A DNA stretch of 64,000 bases, from assembly GCA_963785745.1 (NCBI GenBank), contig CAWAWR010000016.1, positions 248,001-312,000 of the forward strand, written 5' to 3'. The notes beneath the pieces are model-generated. The model ran no database searches and was not told the DNA's origin. It saw only the letters and a list, made by a program, of their open reading frames with translations. This DNA is from VAZQ01 sp963785745 (GTDB taxonomy: Bacteria; Pseudomonadota; Alphaproteobacteria; Rhizobiales; Xanthobacteraceae). Below, piece by piece: positions 26,775 through 34,863 of the stretch (position 1 is the stretch's first letter; each line of letters starts with the position of its first letter). Position numbers and translations under genes: made by a program.

Positions 26775-27914
26775 TTAGCTGGAGCCGAACAGCCTCAACA
26801 CGGTCTTGTCTGCGTCCGCGGCGAGCGAAAGCGAGGTCACCGCGAGATCGCGGCGCGTCTGCAGCGCCAGCAGCATCGCGCCCTCGGAGTTGATGTCGGC
26901 GGCGACGAGATTCTCGGCGCCGGTCTTCAGCAGGTTGGACATCGACTTGGTGAAGTCCTCGCGCGCCGAAACCACCGCGATCTGGGCGCCGAAATTCGAC
27001 GACATCTGCTGGAGCGATGACGACGCCGCATCGAGACCGGCGATCAAGTCCTGGATATCGCCGTCGAACTGGAAATTGCCGCCAGCGCCGCTCGCGGCGC
27101 CGACGCCGAGGCCGGCGGCGGTTACGCTCGATCCGGTGACGGTCGCGCTGGCGCTCCCGTTCTCATTGAGCCCAATCGAGAGGATGTCGCCGCCGAGCAG
27201 GTTTTGCCCGTTGAAGCCGGCGTCGGCCGCGAGCTGGTTGATCTGCGTGCGCACGGTATCGAATTGCTGCGCCATGGCCTGGCGCAGGCTGTTGGTCGAG
27301 CTCGTCGTGGTGCCCGCGGCCAAGCCGATCGCGCCAAGCTCGCCGACGGAGGCGGTGCCGTTGATCACCACGTTGTTGACGCCGGTGGCTTCGATCTGGA
27401 TCCGGCCGTCCGAGGTCAGTCTTGCCTCGACATTGAGGTTCGGGGTGTTGTTCACCGCGTCGAGGAAGTCCTGGACGTCGTTGCCGCTGGAATGATTGTA
27501 GGTCGCCGTCGTCGTGCCGTCGCTCACCGTGATGGTGTCGCCGTCGTCCATGGATATTGCCGTCGCGCCGGTCAGACCGGTGACGTTGCCGGTGACTTCG
27601 GCGAGCGTGCTCGGGGATTTGAGCGCCTCAAGGGCGAGACTGCGCGCGTTGTTGACCAGCGACTGTATGGCTTCGACGCCAAGGTTGGCGGCCTCGATCA
27701 CCTTCTTGCCGTTGCTGATGCCGTCCAGCACCGTATCGAGCGCGGCCGCCCGCGCGTTGAACGCGGACGCGGTGAAATAGGCAGCCGGCCCTTCTGACGG
27801 GCTGTTGACCCGCTTACCTGTCGCAAGCCGCGTCTGCACGCGCGTCATCTCGCTCGCGATCTTCTGCAGCGAGAACAGGTTGGTGCGCACGGCGGCCGAA
27901 AGGCCGTTACTCAT
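26775..27914 (-). CDS. Flagellin-family protein
   Basis: The 379-residue protein has a flagellin N-terminal domain (VRTNLFSLQKIASEMTRVQT, RLATGKRVNSPSEGPAAYFT) and a C-terminal helical domain (LQQMSSNFGAQIAVVSARED, ENLVAADINSEGAMLLALQT, ending ADKTVLRLFG). Between them is a variable, Thr/Ser/Gly-rich region that would form the exposed surface. The start has GCGGAGGCGACG upstream. No other flagellar gene is in the window, so this is a dispersed flagellin or a flagellin-like surface protein. The upstream region carries a three-copy 22-bp-spaced repeat. The GT41 gene 3.4 kb away could glycosylate it, an inference only. Confidence 0.9.
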   Translation of the reverse strand: MSNGLSAAVRTNLFSLQKIASEMTRVQTRLATGKRVNSPSEGPAAYFTASAFNARAAALDTVLDGISNGKKVIEAANLGVEAIQSLVNNARSLALEALKSPSTLAEVTGNVTGLTGATAISMDDGDTITVSDGTTTATYNHSSGNDVQDFLDAVNNTPNLNVEARLTSDGRIQIEATGVNNVVINGTASVGELGAIGLAAGTTTSSTNSLRQAMAQQFDTVRTQINQLAADAGFNGQNLLGGDILSIGLNENGSASATVTGSSVTAAGLGVGAASGAGGNFQFDGDIQDLIAGLDAASSSLQQMSSNFGAQIAVVSAREDFTKSMSNLLKTGAENLVAADINSEGAMLLALQTRRDLAVTSLSLAADADKTVLRLFGSS

Positions 27915-27980
27915 GATCGTCGCCTCCGCAATCGTTTGGGAAATGCGATAGCGGAAAATCTTCGAATTTTTCGCTGTGGA

Positions 27981-28038
27981 ATTGGCTCGAATTCTCGATT
28001 GTATTGGCTCGAATTCGCGCCGTAATTGGCTCGAATTC
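27981..28038. promoter_or_regulatory. Three ATTGGCTCGAATTC copies at exact 22-bp spacing
   Basis: The 14-mer ATTGGCTCGAATTC occurs at 27981-27994, 28003-28016 and 28025-28038. The 8-bp spacers between them differ in sequence, so only the 14-mer is conserved. A 22-bp period is about two helical turns and puts all copies on one face of the DNA. The array is 67-124 bp upstream of the flagellin start codon, as expected for activator or repressor sites. It is not a CRISPR: the spacers are far too short. The binding protein is unknown. Confidence 0.65.
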
Positions 28039-28163
28039 TATGGATCGCGACGGGCGTGTGGGGCGTGTGCGGTCGGGCAAAAGAATAGAGCCGCCTGCGC
28101 TGATCGGCGCAGGCAGCTCACAAGAGACAGACGCTTGTGCAGGGCGTCCGTATCAAACCGAGA

Positions 28164-28505
28164 TCAATCGAGGCGGCCGTACTCGCAGCCAGGTGCGCCG
28201 TAGCTGTAGCGCGGCACGCCGTAGCGATCCTGCCGGACCTGCGGTTGGCAGCGCGCGGCCCAGCGGCGGTCGCGCGCCTCGGCGGCCTTGCGCTCTTCTT
28301 CCGATTGCGGTCCGGGAACGGACATCACATGCGGATTGAAGGGGCCCTTGCGATGGGTTTCGACGCAGGACCTCATGTTGCGGGTGCCATAGCAGTTGAA
28401 GGTGCTAACGCCCTCCGTCTGCGATCGTGCGGGCGCGCTCATCATGCTTAACACCAGCAAGGAGAGTGCGGCGAGCCAGGCGGTCGGTGAAAATCGGCGT
28501 GACAT
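28164..28505 (-). CDS. Exported small hypothetical protein, 113 residues
   Basis: A signal peptide (WLAALSLLVLSMMSAPARSQ) precedes a short mature protein with FNCYGTRNMRSCVETHRKGP, a charged helix (EEERKAAEARDRRWAARCQP) and a Tyr/Gly tail (RYSYGAPGCEYGRLD). Four cysteines could pair in the periplasm. The start MSRRFSPTAW at 28505 is chosen because it begins the signal. Function unknown. Confidence 0.7.
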   Translation of the reverse strand: MSRRFSPTAWLAALSLLVLSMMSAPARSQTEGVSTFNCYGTRNMRSCVETHRKGPFNPHVMSVPGPQSEEERKAAEARDRRWAARCQPQVRQDRYGVPRYSYGAPGCEYGRLD

Positions 28506-28678
28506 CGTTGTCCTCAACGGTTTCAAAACGAAGCGCTGCCACCGTCGGTGGCGCGCTTGCACGGACCGTTGCAATCCTGAGACCAGCGGGAATGTGCCGC
28601 GTCGGCACGCAGGTGTGCCGATCGGGGATGAAAACGTTAATGCGATTCACAAAGGCGTATCGCGAGAGGGTTAAGGCG

Positions 28679-28753
28679 CTAGTGTCCCGATTCCGAAGTT
28701 CGTACAGCCTTGCGGCGGGCTCAGATACGAACTTCGGAATCGAAGGACACTAG
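28679..28753. repeat. MITE-like palindrome, 75 bp (copy 1)
   Basis: The left end CTAGTGTCC (28679-28687) plus GATTCCGAAGTTCGTA is mirrored by TACGAACTTCGGAATC plus GGACACTAG at the right (28726-28753). The arms are exact apart from a 1- versus 3-base insert between the two blocks. The element is non-coding and lies directly beside a second, diverged copy at 28769-28841. Confidence 0.8.
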
Positions 28754-28768
28754 CCCTCGTTGAATCCA

Positions 28769-28841
28769 GTGTGGCTTGGGTTCAGAAGTCCGCATATGCG
28801 AACTCGCCGCAACATTGTTGCGGACTTCTGAACCGCCACAC
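28769..28841. repeat. MITE-like palindrome, 73 bp (copy 2), overlapping the protease 3' end
   Basis: GTGTGGC (28769-28775) plus GGTTCAGAAGTCCGCA (28779-28794) is mirrored by TGCGGACTTCTGAACC plus GCCACAC (28819-28841). Aligned to copy 1, the arms share the pattern AGTGT-C--G-TTC-GAAGT-CG-A, so they are diverged members of one family. The trypsin-like gene ends inside this element. Confidence 0.75.
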
Positions 28842-29585
28842 GAGCGGACTGCCCATTCGTTTCGCCTGTTCGACGATCCACGCGCGATAGCGCGTCAGTG
28901 GCGTCACGCCGGTGAGCCCGCCGCAGCCTGCGGAATTGTTCGGGCCGGTCGACCAGCTCACCACGCCGACCACCGCGAGCGCGCCGGCGGCATTGGTAAA
29001 CACCGGGCCGCCGGAATCGCCGACGCAGGCGCCAAGCCCGGCGCGCTCGTTCCTGGTTTCGGCGTCCATCAGGCGGATTTGCAGCGTGCCGGGCTGACCG
29101 GTCGCGACCAGCGTCGCGATGCGCACGGTCCCGCCGCTGCGCCCGTCGCCGGGTGTCGCGAGGCCATAACCCGCGACCAGGAATGGATCGCCGGCCGCGA
29201 CCTTCATGTCGGCGGGACCGAGCGGCACGGGTGCGGCTGATACCGATTCGGCGAATTTGAGCAGCGCGACGTCGGCGGTGACGCGATGCCGCCGCACGGC
29301 TTCGGCGTCGAATTGCGGGTGGCGGGCGATGGTCGCGATCGACTTGAGCGACGGCTGGCCGGCGGCGTCAAGCACCACGAGCTTGTAGTCGCTGCCGGCC
29401 ATGACGCAGTGCGCGGCGGTGAGCACGAGGTCGCGTGCAATTGCGACGCCGCTGCAGAAACCCCGCGGACCCGCCAGCATCACCACCGCATGGGCGAATT
29501 TCGGCGCGCTCTGCGCCCCGCCCACCATCGCGGCTGCGGGAGCGCACAGGGACACAAGGATGAGAGGGACAATCGCGCGCGTCAT
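28782..29585 (-). CDS. Trypsin-like (S1) serine protease, exported
   Basis: This 267-residue exported protease has a signal peptide ending near APAAA. The catalytic triad is visible: His59 in LTAAHC, Asp105 in DVALLKF and Ser191 in GDSGGPVF. Cysteines at 44 and 60 form the usual His-loop disulfide. The S1 pocket segment reads VVSWSTGPNNSAGCGGLTGV. The last 19 or so residues (WRFRSPQQCCGEFAYADF) are encoded by the palindromic element at 28769-28841, so the original C-terminus after the final helix (YRAWIVEQAKR) was probably replaced by repeat sequence. The enzyme core is complete. Confidence 0.9.
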   Translation of the reverse strand: MTRAIVPLILVSLCAPAAAMVGGAQSAPKFAHAVVMLAGPRGFCSGVAIARDLVLTAAHCVMAGSDYKLVVLDAAGQPSLKSIATIARHPQFDAEAVRRHRVTADVALLKFAESVSAAPVPLGPADMKVAAGDPFLVAGYGLATPGDGRSGGTVRIATLVATGQPGTLQIRLMDAETRNERAGLGACVGDSGGPVFTNAAGALAVVGVVSWSTGPNNSAGCGGLTGVTPLTRYRAWIVEQAKRMGSPLVWRFRSPQQCCGEFAYADF

Positions 29586-29768
29586 CGCGGCGTGATGAGC
29601 CCATTTTATCCAAACCTGTCAACATCGATTCCCTGAAGCGAAGGATCGGCCACCGCCGATCGCGGTGCGATCGCCACGGACGAAAGGCTTGGTTCGTTTG
29701 TACCGCTGCAGGTGTGCCCGCGATGAGGTAACGTCACGCCGATGGACCGCGTTGCAGAGGACAGGACC

Positions 29769-30617
29769 ATGTGGACGAGATTGATCGCCGTTGCGCTGGT
29801 GTTGCTCCTCCTGCCGCAGATCGCGTCGCCGCTTCGGGCCGAGCTCAAGGTTCCGACGCCGCCGATCGTGGTCGAGGTACGGCCGGGCGTGACCGTCAAA
29901 TATCTTGCATTGGCGAAGCCCAAGACGACCCCGGCCAACGCGGTCATGCTGTTCGCGGGCGGCAACGGCCTGTTGAACCTGCAATCCAACGGCACGATCG
30001 GCACCAATCTCTCCGGCAATTTCCTGGTCCGCTCGCGCGACCGGTTCGTGCAACAGGGTCTCTTCGTCGCCGTTGTCGATACGCCCAACCAGGTCGCGAT
30101 CGACGGCAATGTCCGGCTGTCGCTTCAATATGCGCAGGACATGGCGCGCGTGATCGCGGACGTTCGGGGCCGTATCGACAACGGCGGCAAGGTCTGGCTG
30201 GTCGGCACCAGTGCGGGCACGATGTCGGCGGCGAGTATCGCCGCCCGTCTGCCGCGGCTCACGCCGCCGACCAAGGACAATCTCCGGCGAGCGGACGGTA
30301 TCGTTCTGACCGCGACGCAGACGACGGTGGTCAAGGGCTACTGCGGCCGGACGGTGTTCAACGCGCAGCTATCGGCGGTCAATGTGCCGGTGCTCGTTGC
30401 CTCCCATCTGGCGGACGCCTGCGCATGCAGTCCGCCCAAGACTTCCGTCAAGGTGATCGCCGCTTTGACCGGTGCGCCCGCCAAGAAGAACGCGACGTTC
30501 GACGGCGGCGATCCGCCCAAATCCAAGGATCCGTGCATGGCAATGACGCCGCACGGCTTCCTCGGCATCGAGGACAAAGTGGTGGCCGCCATTGCCGACT
30601 TCGTCGCGACGCATTGA
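29769..30617 (+). CDS. Exported alpha/beta-hydrolase-like protein
   Basis: This 282-residue protein has an N-terminal signal (LIAVALVLLLLPQIASPLRA). The fold markers are MLFAGGNGLLN (oxyanion region near 61-70) and the nucleophile elbow GTSAG with Ser148. A His in MTPHGFLGIED near the C-terminus is a good candidate for the catalytic base. Four cysteines (YCGRT, DACACSP, DPCMA) suggest disulfides. The start follows AGAGGACAGGACC; a slightly longer frame has no ribosome site. It probably acts in the periplasm on an ester or amide; substrate unknown. Confidence 0.8.
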   Translation: MWTRLIAVALVLLLLPQIASPLRAELKVPTPPIVVEVRPGVTVKYLALAKPKTTPANAVMLFAGGNGLLNLQSNGTIGTNLSGNFLVRSRDRFVQQGLFVAVVDTPNQVAIDGNVRLSLQYAQDMARVIADVRGRIDNGGKVWLVGTSAGTMSAASIAARLPRLTPPTKDNLRRADGIVLTATQTTVVKGYCGRTVFNAQLSAVNVPVLVASHLADACACSPPKTSVKVIAALTGAPAKKNATFDGGDPPKSKDPCMAMTPHGFLGIEDKVVAAIADFVATH

Positions 30618-30632
30618 GCGTCGCACCGAGCG

Positions 30633-31844
30633 TCACGCCGCCTCGGGCTTCCCGAAAATGATGCAGCCTTCGATCGCAAGGTCCTTCAGCATCTGTGGAG
30701 AGAATGCCTCGCGATCGTAGCGGTCGAAAATCTCGTCCATCCAGGACGGCAAATCGGCCGGATCGTCACCGCGATAGGATCGCATCATGTAGGTGAATTG
30801 CCGCCGAAACTGACCTTCGCTGTCGTGGAGCGGGTAGACCGTCAGCGTGGCTCCGGCGTTGCGCGCAATGTCGTCGATCACGGAGCGCGGAAACATCCAT
30901 TTGTCGTTGCGGCTGTGCCAGCCGGGTAGGGCTTCGCGGAAGATCTGCGGCGCGAATCCGGTCACGACCCAGCGTGCGAGCCTGACCCCCGGGCTGTTGT
31001 CGTCGCGGCGGCCGGCCTCGCGCACGATCTCCTGGCACATCAGCCGGAGCACGGCATGGCCGCCCTCGAACGGCTCGAAGAAGATCGCGGCGCCGCCCGG
31101 GCGCAGGATGTGCATCGCCTGCTCGACAAAGGCGGCCGGCTCGACCAGATGATGGAGAATCGCCGACCCGACCACCAGATCGGCGGACTCGGTCCGCACA
31201 TAATCCTTTTGCGCATCCATCGCGACCGCGACGCAGCGCTCGCTCAATCCACGCGCTACCAGCAGCCGGTTGAGGATCGCCAGCAGGTTCGGGCTGATGT
31301 CGGTGGCGACCACGTGCGCGCGGGGAAACAGGTCGAGCAGCGGCAGCGTGCTGTTGCCGAAGCCGCAGCCGAATTCGACGATCGCGTCGGCGTCGGTGAT
31401 GCCGGCGCGCTGCGTCGCCTGCTGGATCAGGCTGCGCCAGTACTCGAAGCTCTGATATTTCCGGTAGTAGTCCTCCGCATCCTCCAGAAAGACGTGATCC
31501 ACGCCCACGCGCGGCGCGCCGACTTCGTCCGCGGGCGTGAGCACGCCGGCAAATTCCTGGCGCTCGATGGCAAGGTCGACCAGCGGCTGTTGGACGAGCG
31601 GATGGTGGGTCTGCGGGAGCTTCGTCTTGCGCCTACGCAGGCGTGCCCGGAGCAAGGCCTGATGGACGGAGTAACGGGTCGATGAAACCAGGCCACGCAG
31701 TGTCGGCACCAACGGTCTCCGTCCAGTTCTTCGCCAAACGATAGCCTCGCGTCGCGACCCCACCCAAGGTCCAACAAGGGGGCATGGCAGCGGCGATGCG
31801 CCGCGCCGGGCTGCCGGAAAGTGCCTCGTTGCCACAACTCCCAA
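30633..31844 (-). CDS. Class I SAM-dependent methyltransferase
   Basis: The 403-codon frame has a methyltransferase core in its middle: motif I VEFGCGFGNSTLPLLDLFP, then VVATDISPNLLAIL, and the post-II phrase ADLVVGSAILHHLVEPAAFV. An upstream helix region (DYYRKYQSFEYWRSLIQQAT) fits methyltransferases of small or surface molecules. The first 60 residues are Arg/Pro-rich and may not be translated; no good ribosome site distinguishes a later start. It converges with the hydrolase gene, 15 bp apart. Substrate unknown. Confidence 0.82.
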   Translation of the reverse strand: MGVVATRHFPAARRGASPLPCPLVGPWVGSRREAIVWRRTGRRPLVPTLRGLVSSTRYSVHQALLRARLRRRKTKLPQTHHPLVQQPLVDLAIERQEFAGVLTPADEVGAPRVGVDHVFLEDAEDYYRKYQSFEYWRSLIQQATQRAGITDADAIVEFGCGFGNSTLPLLDLFPRAHVVATDISPNLLAILNRLLVARGLSERCVAVAMDAQKDYVRTESADLVVGSAILHHLVEPAAFVEQAMHILRPGGAAIFFEPFEGGHAVLRLMCQEIVREAGRRDDNSPGVRLARWVVTGFAPQIFREALPGWHSRNDKWMFPRSVIDDIARNAGATLTVYPLHDSEGQFRRQFTYMMRSYRGDDPADLPSWMDEIFDRYDREAFSPQMLKDLAIEGCIIFGKPEAA

Positions 31845-31893
31845 TTGCGATTGTTCATGAGCGGTTCAGCGGATTGGGCTATCGTGTTGCCCC

Positions 31894-32214
31894 ATGGTGG
31901 TTCTCAAACTGGCGCTGGTCGCTCTCGCGCTCGCATTGCTCGGGCCGTTGTCGGTCGTTCCGGCCGAGGCCGAGCCGCGCATGCGCTGCCTCACGCGCGA
32001 CCAGCAGCGCACCGCGATCGCCGAGCGCCGCGCGGTGCCGCTGGCGGCGGTGCGGAAAGCGGTGCGGGCCCGGGTGCCCGGCGAGATGGTCCGGGCGAGG
32101 CTCTGCCAGGAGCCCGAACGCCTGATCTATCTGCTGACAGTGCTGCCGCGTGATGGCAAAGTGCGCCGCGTAATAGTCGACGCGAAGAACGGCGCCGTGG
32201 TGAGCGTCCGCTAG
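31894..32214 (+). CDS. Small exported PepSY-like protein, FeuN-like
   Basis: This 106-residue protein has a signal peptide (LALVALALALLGPLSVVPAEA). The mature part (RDQQRTAIAERRAVPLAAVR, IYLLTVLPRDGKVRRVIVDA) has the helix-then-strands look of a single PepSY domain. It sits 24 bp before the feuPQ-like pair. In Sinorhizobium a small periplasmic protein, FeuN, encoded upstream of feuPQ, restrains the kinase. Position, size and export make the same role likely here; that is inference. Confidence 0.75.
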   Translation: MVVLKLALVALALALLGPLSVVPAEAEPRMRCLTRDQQRTAIAERRAVPLAAVRKAVRARVPGEMVRARLCQEPERLIYLLTVLPRDGKVRRVIVDAKNGAVVSVR

Positions 32215-32238
32215 CGCCGCAATCCGACGGAGAACGCC

Positions 32239-32907
32239 GTGCGGCTCCTCGTCATCGAGGACGATCCCGATCTCAACCGGCAACTGGCGACGGCGCTGAC
32301 CGACGCCGGCTACGTCGTCGACCGCGCCTTTGACGGCGAGGAGGGGCATTTTCTCGGTGAGAGCGAGCCCTACGACGCCGTGATCCTCGACATCGGCCTG
32401 CCCAAGATGGACGGCATTTCGGTGCTGGAAGCTTGGCGCCGCGCCGGCCGCGCCATGCCGGTGCTCATCCTCACGGCGCGCGATCGCTGGAGCGACAAGG
32501 TTCAGGGCTTTGATGCCGGCGCCGACGACTATGTCGCCAAGCCGTTCCATCTCGAGGAGGTGCTGGCGCGTATCCGCGCGCTGCTGCGCCGTTCCGCCGG
32601 CCACGCCAAGAGCGAGCTCAATTGCGGGCCGGTGCGGCTCGATACCCGGACCGGCCGCGTGACCGTGGAGGGCAATCCGGTCAAGCTCACCTCGCACGAA
32701 TACCGGCTGCTCTCCTATCTCATGCACCATACCGGCCGGGTGGTGTCGCGCACCGAGCTGGTCGAGCATCTCTACGACCAGGACTTCGACCGCGATTCCA
32801 ACACCATCGAAGTGTTTGTCGGCCGCATCCGCAAGAAGCTTGGCATCGACGTGATCCAGACCGTCCGCGGCCTCGGCTACCTGCTTTCCCCGCCCGATGC
32901 GCGCTAA
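32239..32907 (+). CDS. feuP: OmpR/PhoP-family response regulator, FeuP-like
   Basis: The 222-residue regulator has a receiver domain with phosphoacceptor Asp51 (LDIGLPKMDG), acidic pocket EDD at 7-9 and Lys101 (VAKPF). A winged-helix DNA-binding domain follows (LTSHEYRLLSYLMHHTGRVV, IEVFVGRIRKKLG, IQTVRGLGYLL). It closely resembles the FeuP/PhoP group of rhizobia, which controls envelope functions. The kinase gene overlaps its end by 11 bases. Confidence 0.9.
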   Translation: MRLLVIEDDPDLNRQLATALTDAGYVVDRAFDGEEGHFLGESEPYDAVILDIGLPKMDGISVLEAWRRAGRAMPVLILTARDRWSDKVQGFDAGADDYVAKPFHLEEVLARIRALLRRSAGHAKSELNCGPVRLDTRTGRVTVEGNPVKLTSHEYRLLSYLMHHTGRVVSRTELVEHLYDQDFDRDSNTIEVFVGRIRKKLGIDVIQTVRGLGYLLSPPDAR

Positions 32908-34273
32908 TTCGCTCGCGCTGCGCCTGTTCTTCTCGGCGACCACCTGGACCGTCGTGATCCTCGTCCTCGCCGGCATCGTGCTGTCCGGCGTCTACCGATC
33001 CGCCGTCGAACGCGCCTTCGACCGCCGGCTGCAGGTCTATCTGCGCACGTTGGTCGCCGACGTCGCGACGCCCGATGACTCCGTGGAGCGTTTCCCGCAG
33101 TCGCTCAGCGAACCGCTGTTCGAATTGCCGCTGTCGGGCTGGTATTGGCAGGTGACACGGCTCGATACGGCGCGGCCGGAGCTGCGGTCCTCGCGCTCGC
33201 TGTGGGATTCCACGCTCTCGCATCTTGACGATCGCGTCGCCACCACGTCGGTGGGCGGCGCCCGCCAGGGCTATGTCGACGGCCCCGAAGATCAGCGGCT
33301 GCGCGTGGTCGAGCGCACGATCGATCTCGGTGACGAGGGCCGCTTTGTCGTGACGGTCGCCGGCGACGCCGCCGAGATCGACGAGGAGATGCGCACCTTC
33401 GACCGTGCGCTGGTTGCCACCTTCACGGTGCTGGCGATCGTGCTGCTGTTGACCACGACCTTCCAGGTTCGCTACGGGCTGGCGCCGCTCAAGCGGATTT
33501 CCGAAGGCCTTGCCGCGATCCGCTCCGGCGCATCGGAGCGGCTCGAAGGCGGCTTCCCGATCGAGGTCGCGCCGCTGGTGCGCGAGACCAACGCGCTGAT
33601 CGATGCCAACCGCGAAATCGTCAATCGCGCGCGCACCCATGTCGGCAATCTCGCGCATGCGCTGAAGACGCCGATCTCCGTCATGATGAACGAGGCGGCG
33701 ACGCACGCGCAGGATCCGCTCTCCGACAAAGTGCGCGAGCAGACCGAGATCATGCGCGATCAGGTCGCGCGCCATCTTGAACGCGCACGACTTGCGGCCC
33801 GCGTCGCGGCGATCGGAACGGTGGCCGAGGTTCGGCCGGTGATCACCGCGCTCGCGCGCACCATGGAAAAAATCCACCACGGCCGCGGCGTCGCGATCGA
33901 GATCGACGCGCCGGAAGAGGCGCGCTTCCGCGGCGAGCAGCAGGATCTCGAGGAGATGGTCGGAAACCTCGTCGACAATGCCTGCAAATGGGCGCAGTCG
34001 CGCGTCGCGATCGAGGCGTTCCCGGATCAGCCCGACGCCAGCGCCGAGCGCCGCTTCGTGCGCATCGTGGTCGACGACGACGGTCCGGGATTGACGCCGT
34101 CGCAACGCGAACAGGTGGCGCGGCGCGGACGGCGTCTCGACGAGACCAAGCCGGGCTCGGGTCTCGGGCTCTCGATCGTGATGGAACTTGCGACGCTCTA
34201 CGGCGGGCGGCTTACGCTCAGCACCGCGCCGATCGGCGGTCTGCGTGCTGAATTGATGCTGCCGGGCGCGTAA
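32897..34273 (+). CDS. feuQ: Sensor histidine kinase, FeuQ/PhoQ-like
   Basis: The 458-residue membrane kinase has TM1 near residues 12-33, a periplasmic sensor region of about 130 residues (with LSGWYWQVTRLD and the Asp/Glu-rich RFVVTVAGDAAEIDEEMRTF) and TM2 near 171-188. These are followed by HAMP, a DHp helix with His254 (NLAHALKTPISVM), and an ATPase domain with N-box DNACKWAQ and G-boxes DDDGPGLT and GSGLGLSIV. The LSGWYWQV segment and overall order match FeuQ-type kinases. Partner of the overlapping regulator gene. Confidence 0.9.
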   Translation: MRANSLALRLFFSATTWTVVILVLAGIVLSGVYRSAVERAFDRRLQVYLRTLVADVATPDDSVERFPQSLSEPLFELPLSGWYWQVTRLDTARPELRSSRSLWDSTLSHLDDRVATTSVGGARQGYVDGPEDQRLRVVERTIDLGDEGRFVVTVAGDAAEIDEEMRTFDRALVATFTVLAIVLLLTTTFQVRYGLAPLKRISEGLAAIRSGASERLEGGFPIEVAPLVRETNALIDANREIVNRARTHVGNLAHALKTPISVMMNEAATHAQDPLSDKVREQTEIMRDQVARHLERARLAARVAAIGTVAEVRPVITALARTMEKIHHGRGVAIEIDAPEEARFRGEQQDLEEMVGNLVDNACKWAQSRVAIEAFPDQPDASAERRFVRIVVDDDGPGLTPSQREQVARRGRRLDETKPGSGLGLSIVMELATLYGGRLTLSTAPIGGLRAELMLPGA

Positions 34274-34348
34274 TATGCGCCGAATTTCGGGAACAGAGTT
34301 TTGCCCCATTTTCCCCATCTAGGTTCAGCGCTTTCCCGGGGGGTCTTG

Positions 34349-34834
34349 ATGCGTCGATTCAGACCGGTTGCCGTCATGCTTGCCGTCGCCACCGTGGCCG
34401 CTTGCGCCAGCGATCCGTATTCGCCGACGCCGAAGCAGGACTCCGGCGCGATGACCGGTGCGCTCGTGGGCGGCATCCTCGGCGCCGCGGTCGGCGGCCG
34501 TGGTGCCGGCAATCGCATCGCGGGCGCGGCCGTGGGCGCCATCGCCGGCGGCCTGGTCGGCAGCGCCATCGGCGCGTCGATGGACGAAGAAGATCGCCAG
34601 ATGGCCTACGCCGCGGAGATGCAAGCGCTCGAATACGGCGCGCCGGGCGTCGCAGTCGGTTGGCGCAGCGAGCGCACGCGCTATTACGGCAGCATCGTTC
34701 CGGGCCCGTATTATGAGAACAGCGGCCGCCGCTGCCGCAGTTACACGCACACGATCTATATCAACGGGCGGCCGGAAGCGGCGCGGGGCACCGCATGCCG
34801 GGCTCCCGATGGCCGCTGGGTTGCTGTAAGCTGA
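34349..34834 (+). CDS. Glycine-zipper outer-membrane lipoprotein, 17-kDa-antigen type
   Basis: This 161-residue protein has a lipoprotein signal with lipobox VAAC (Cys19). A glycine-zipper block (GALVGGILGAAVGGRGAGNR, GAAVGAIAGGLVGSAIGASM) is followed by a charged helix and a small beta region with two cysteines (GRRCRSY, GTACRAP). This is the Rickettsia 17-kDa antigen/SlyB-like arrangement of outer-membrane lipoproteins. The start follows CGGGGGGTCTT. It lies just after feuQ on the same strand. Confidence 0.85.
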   Translation: MRRFRPVAVMLAVATVAACASDPYSPTPKQDSGAMTGALVGGILGAAVGGRGAGNRIAGAAVGAIAGGLVGSAIGASMDEEDRQMAYAAEMQALEYGAPGVAVGWRSERTRYYGSIVPGPYYENSGRRCRSYTHTIYINGRPEAARGTACRAPDGRWVAVS

Positions 34835-34863
34835 CCGCGTGGATGGGATTCATGGAGGACGTA

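Noticed and set aside
27981..28038. CRISPR array
   Set aside because: Only three 14-bp repeats with 8-bp spacers and no cas genes; better explained as operator sites.
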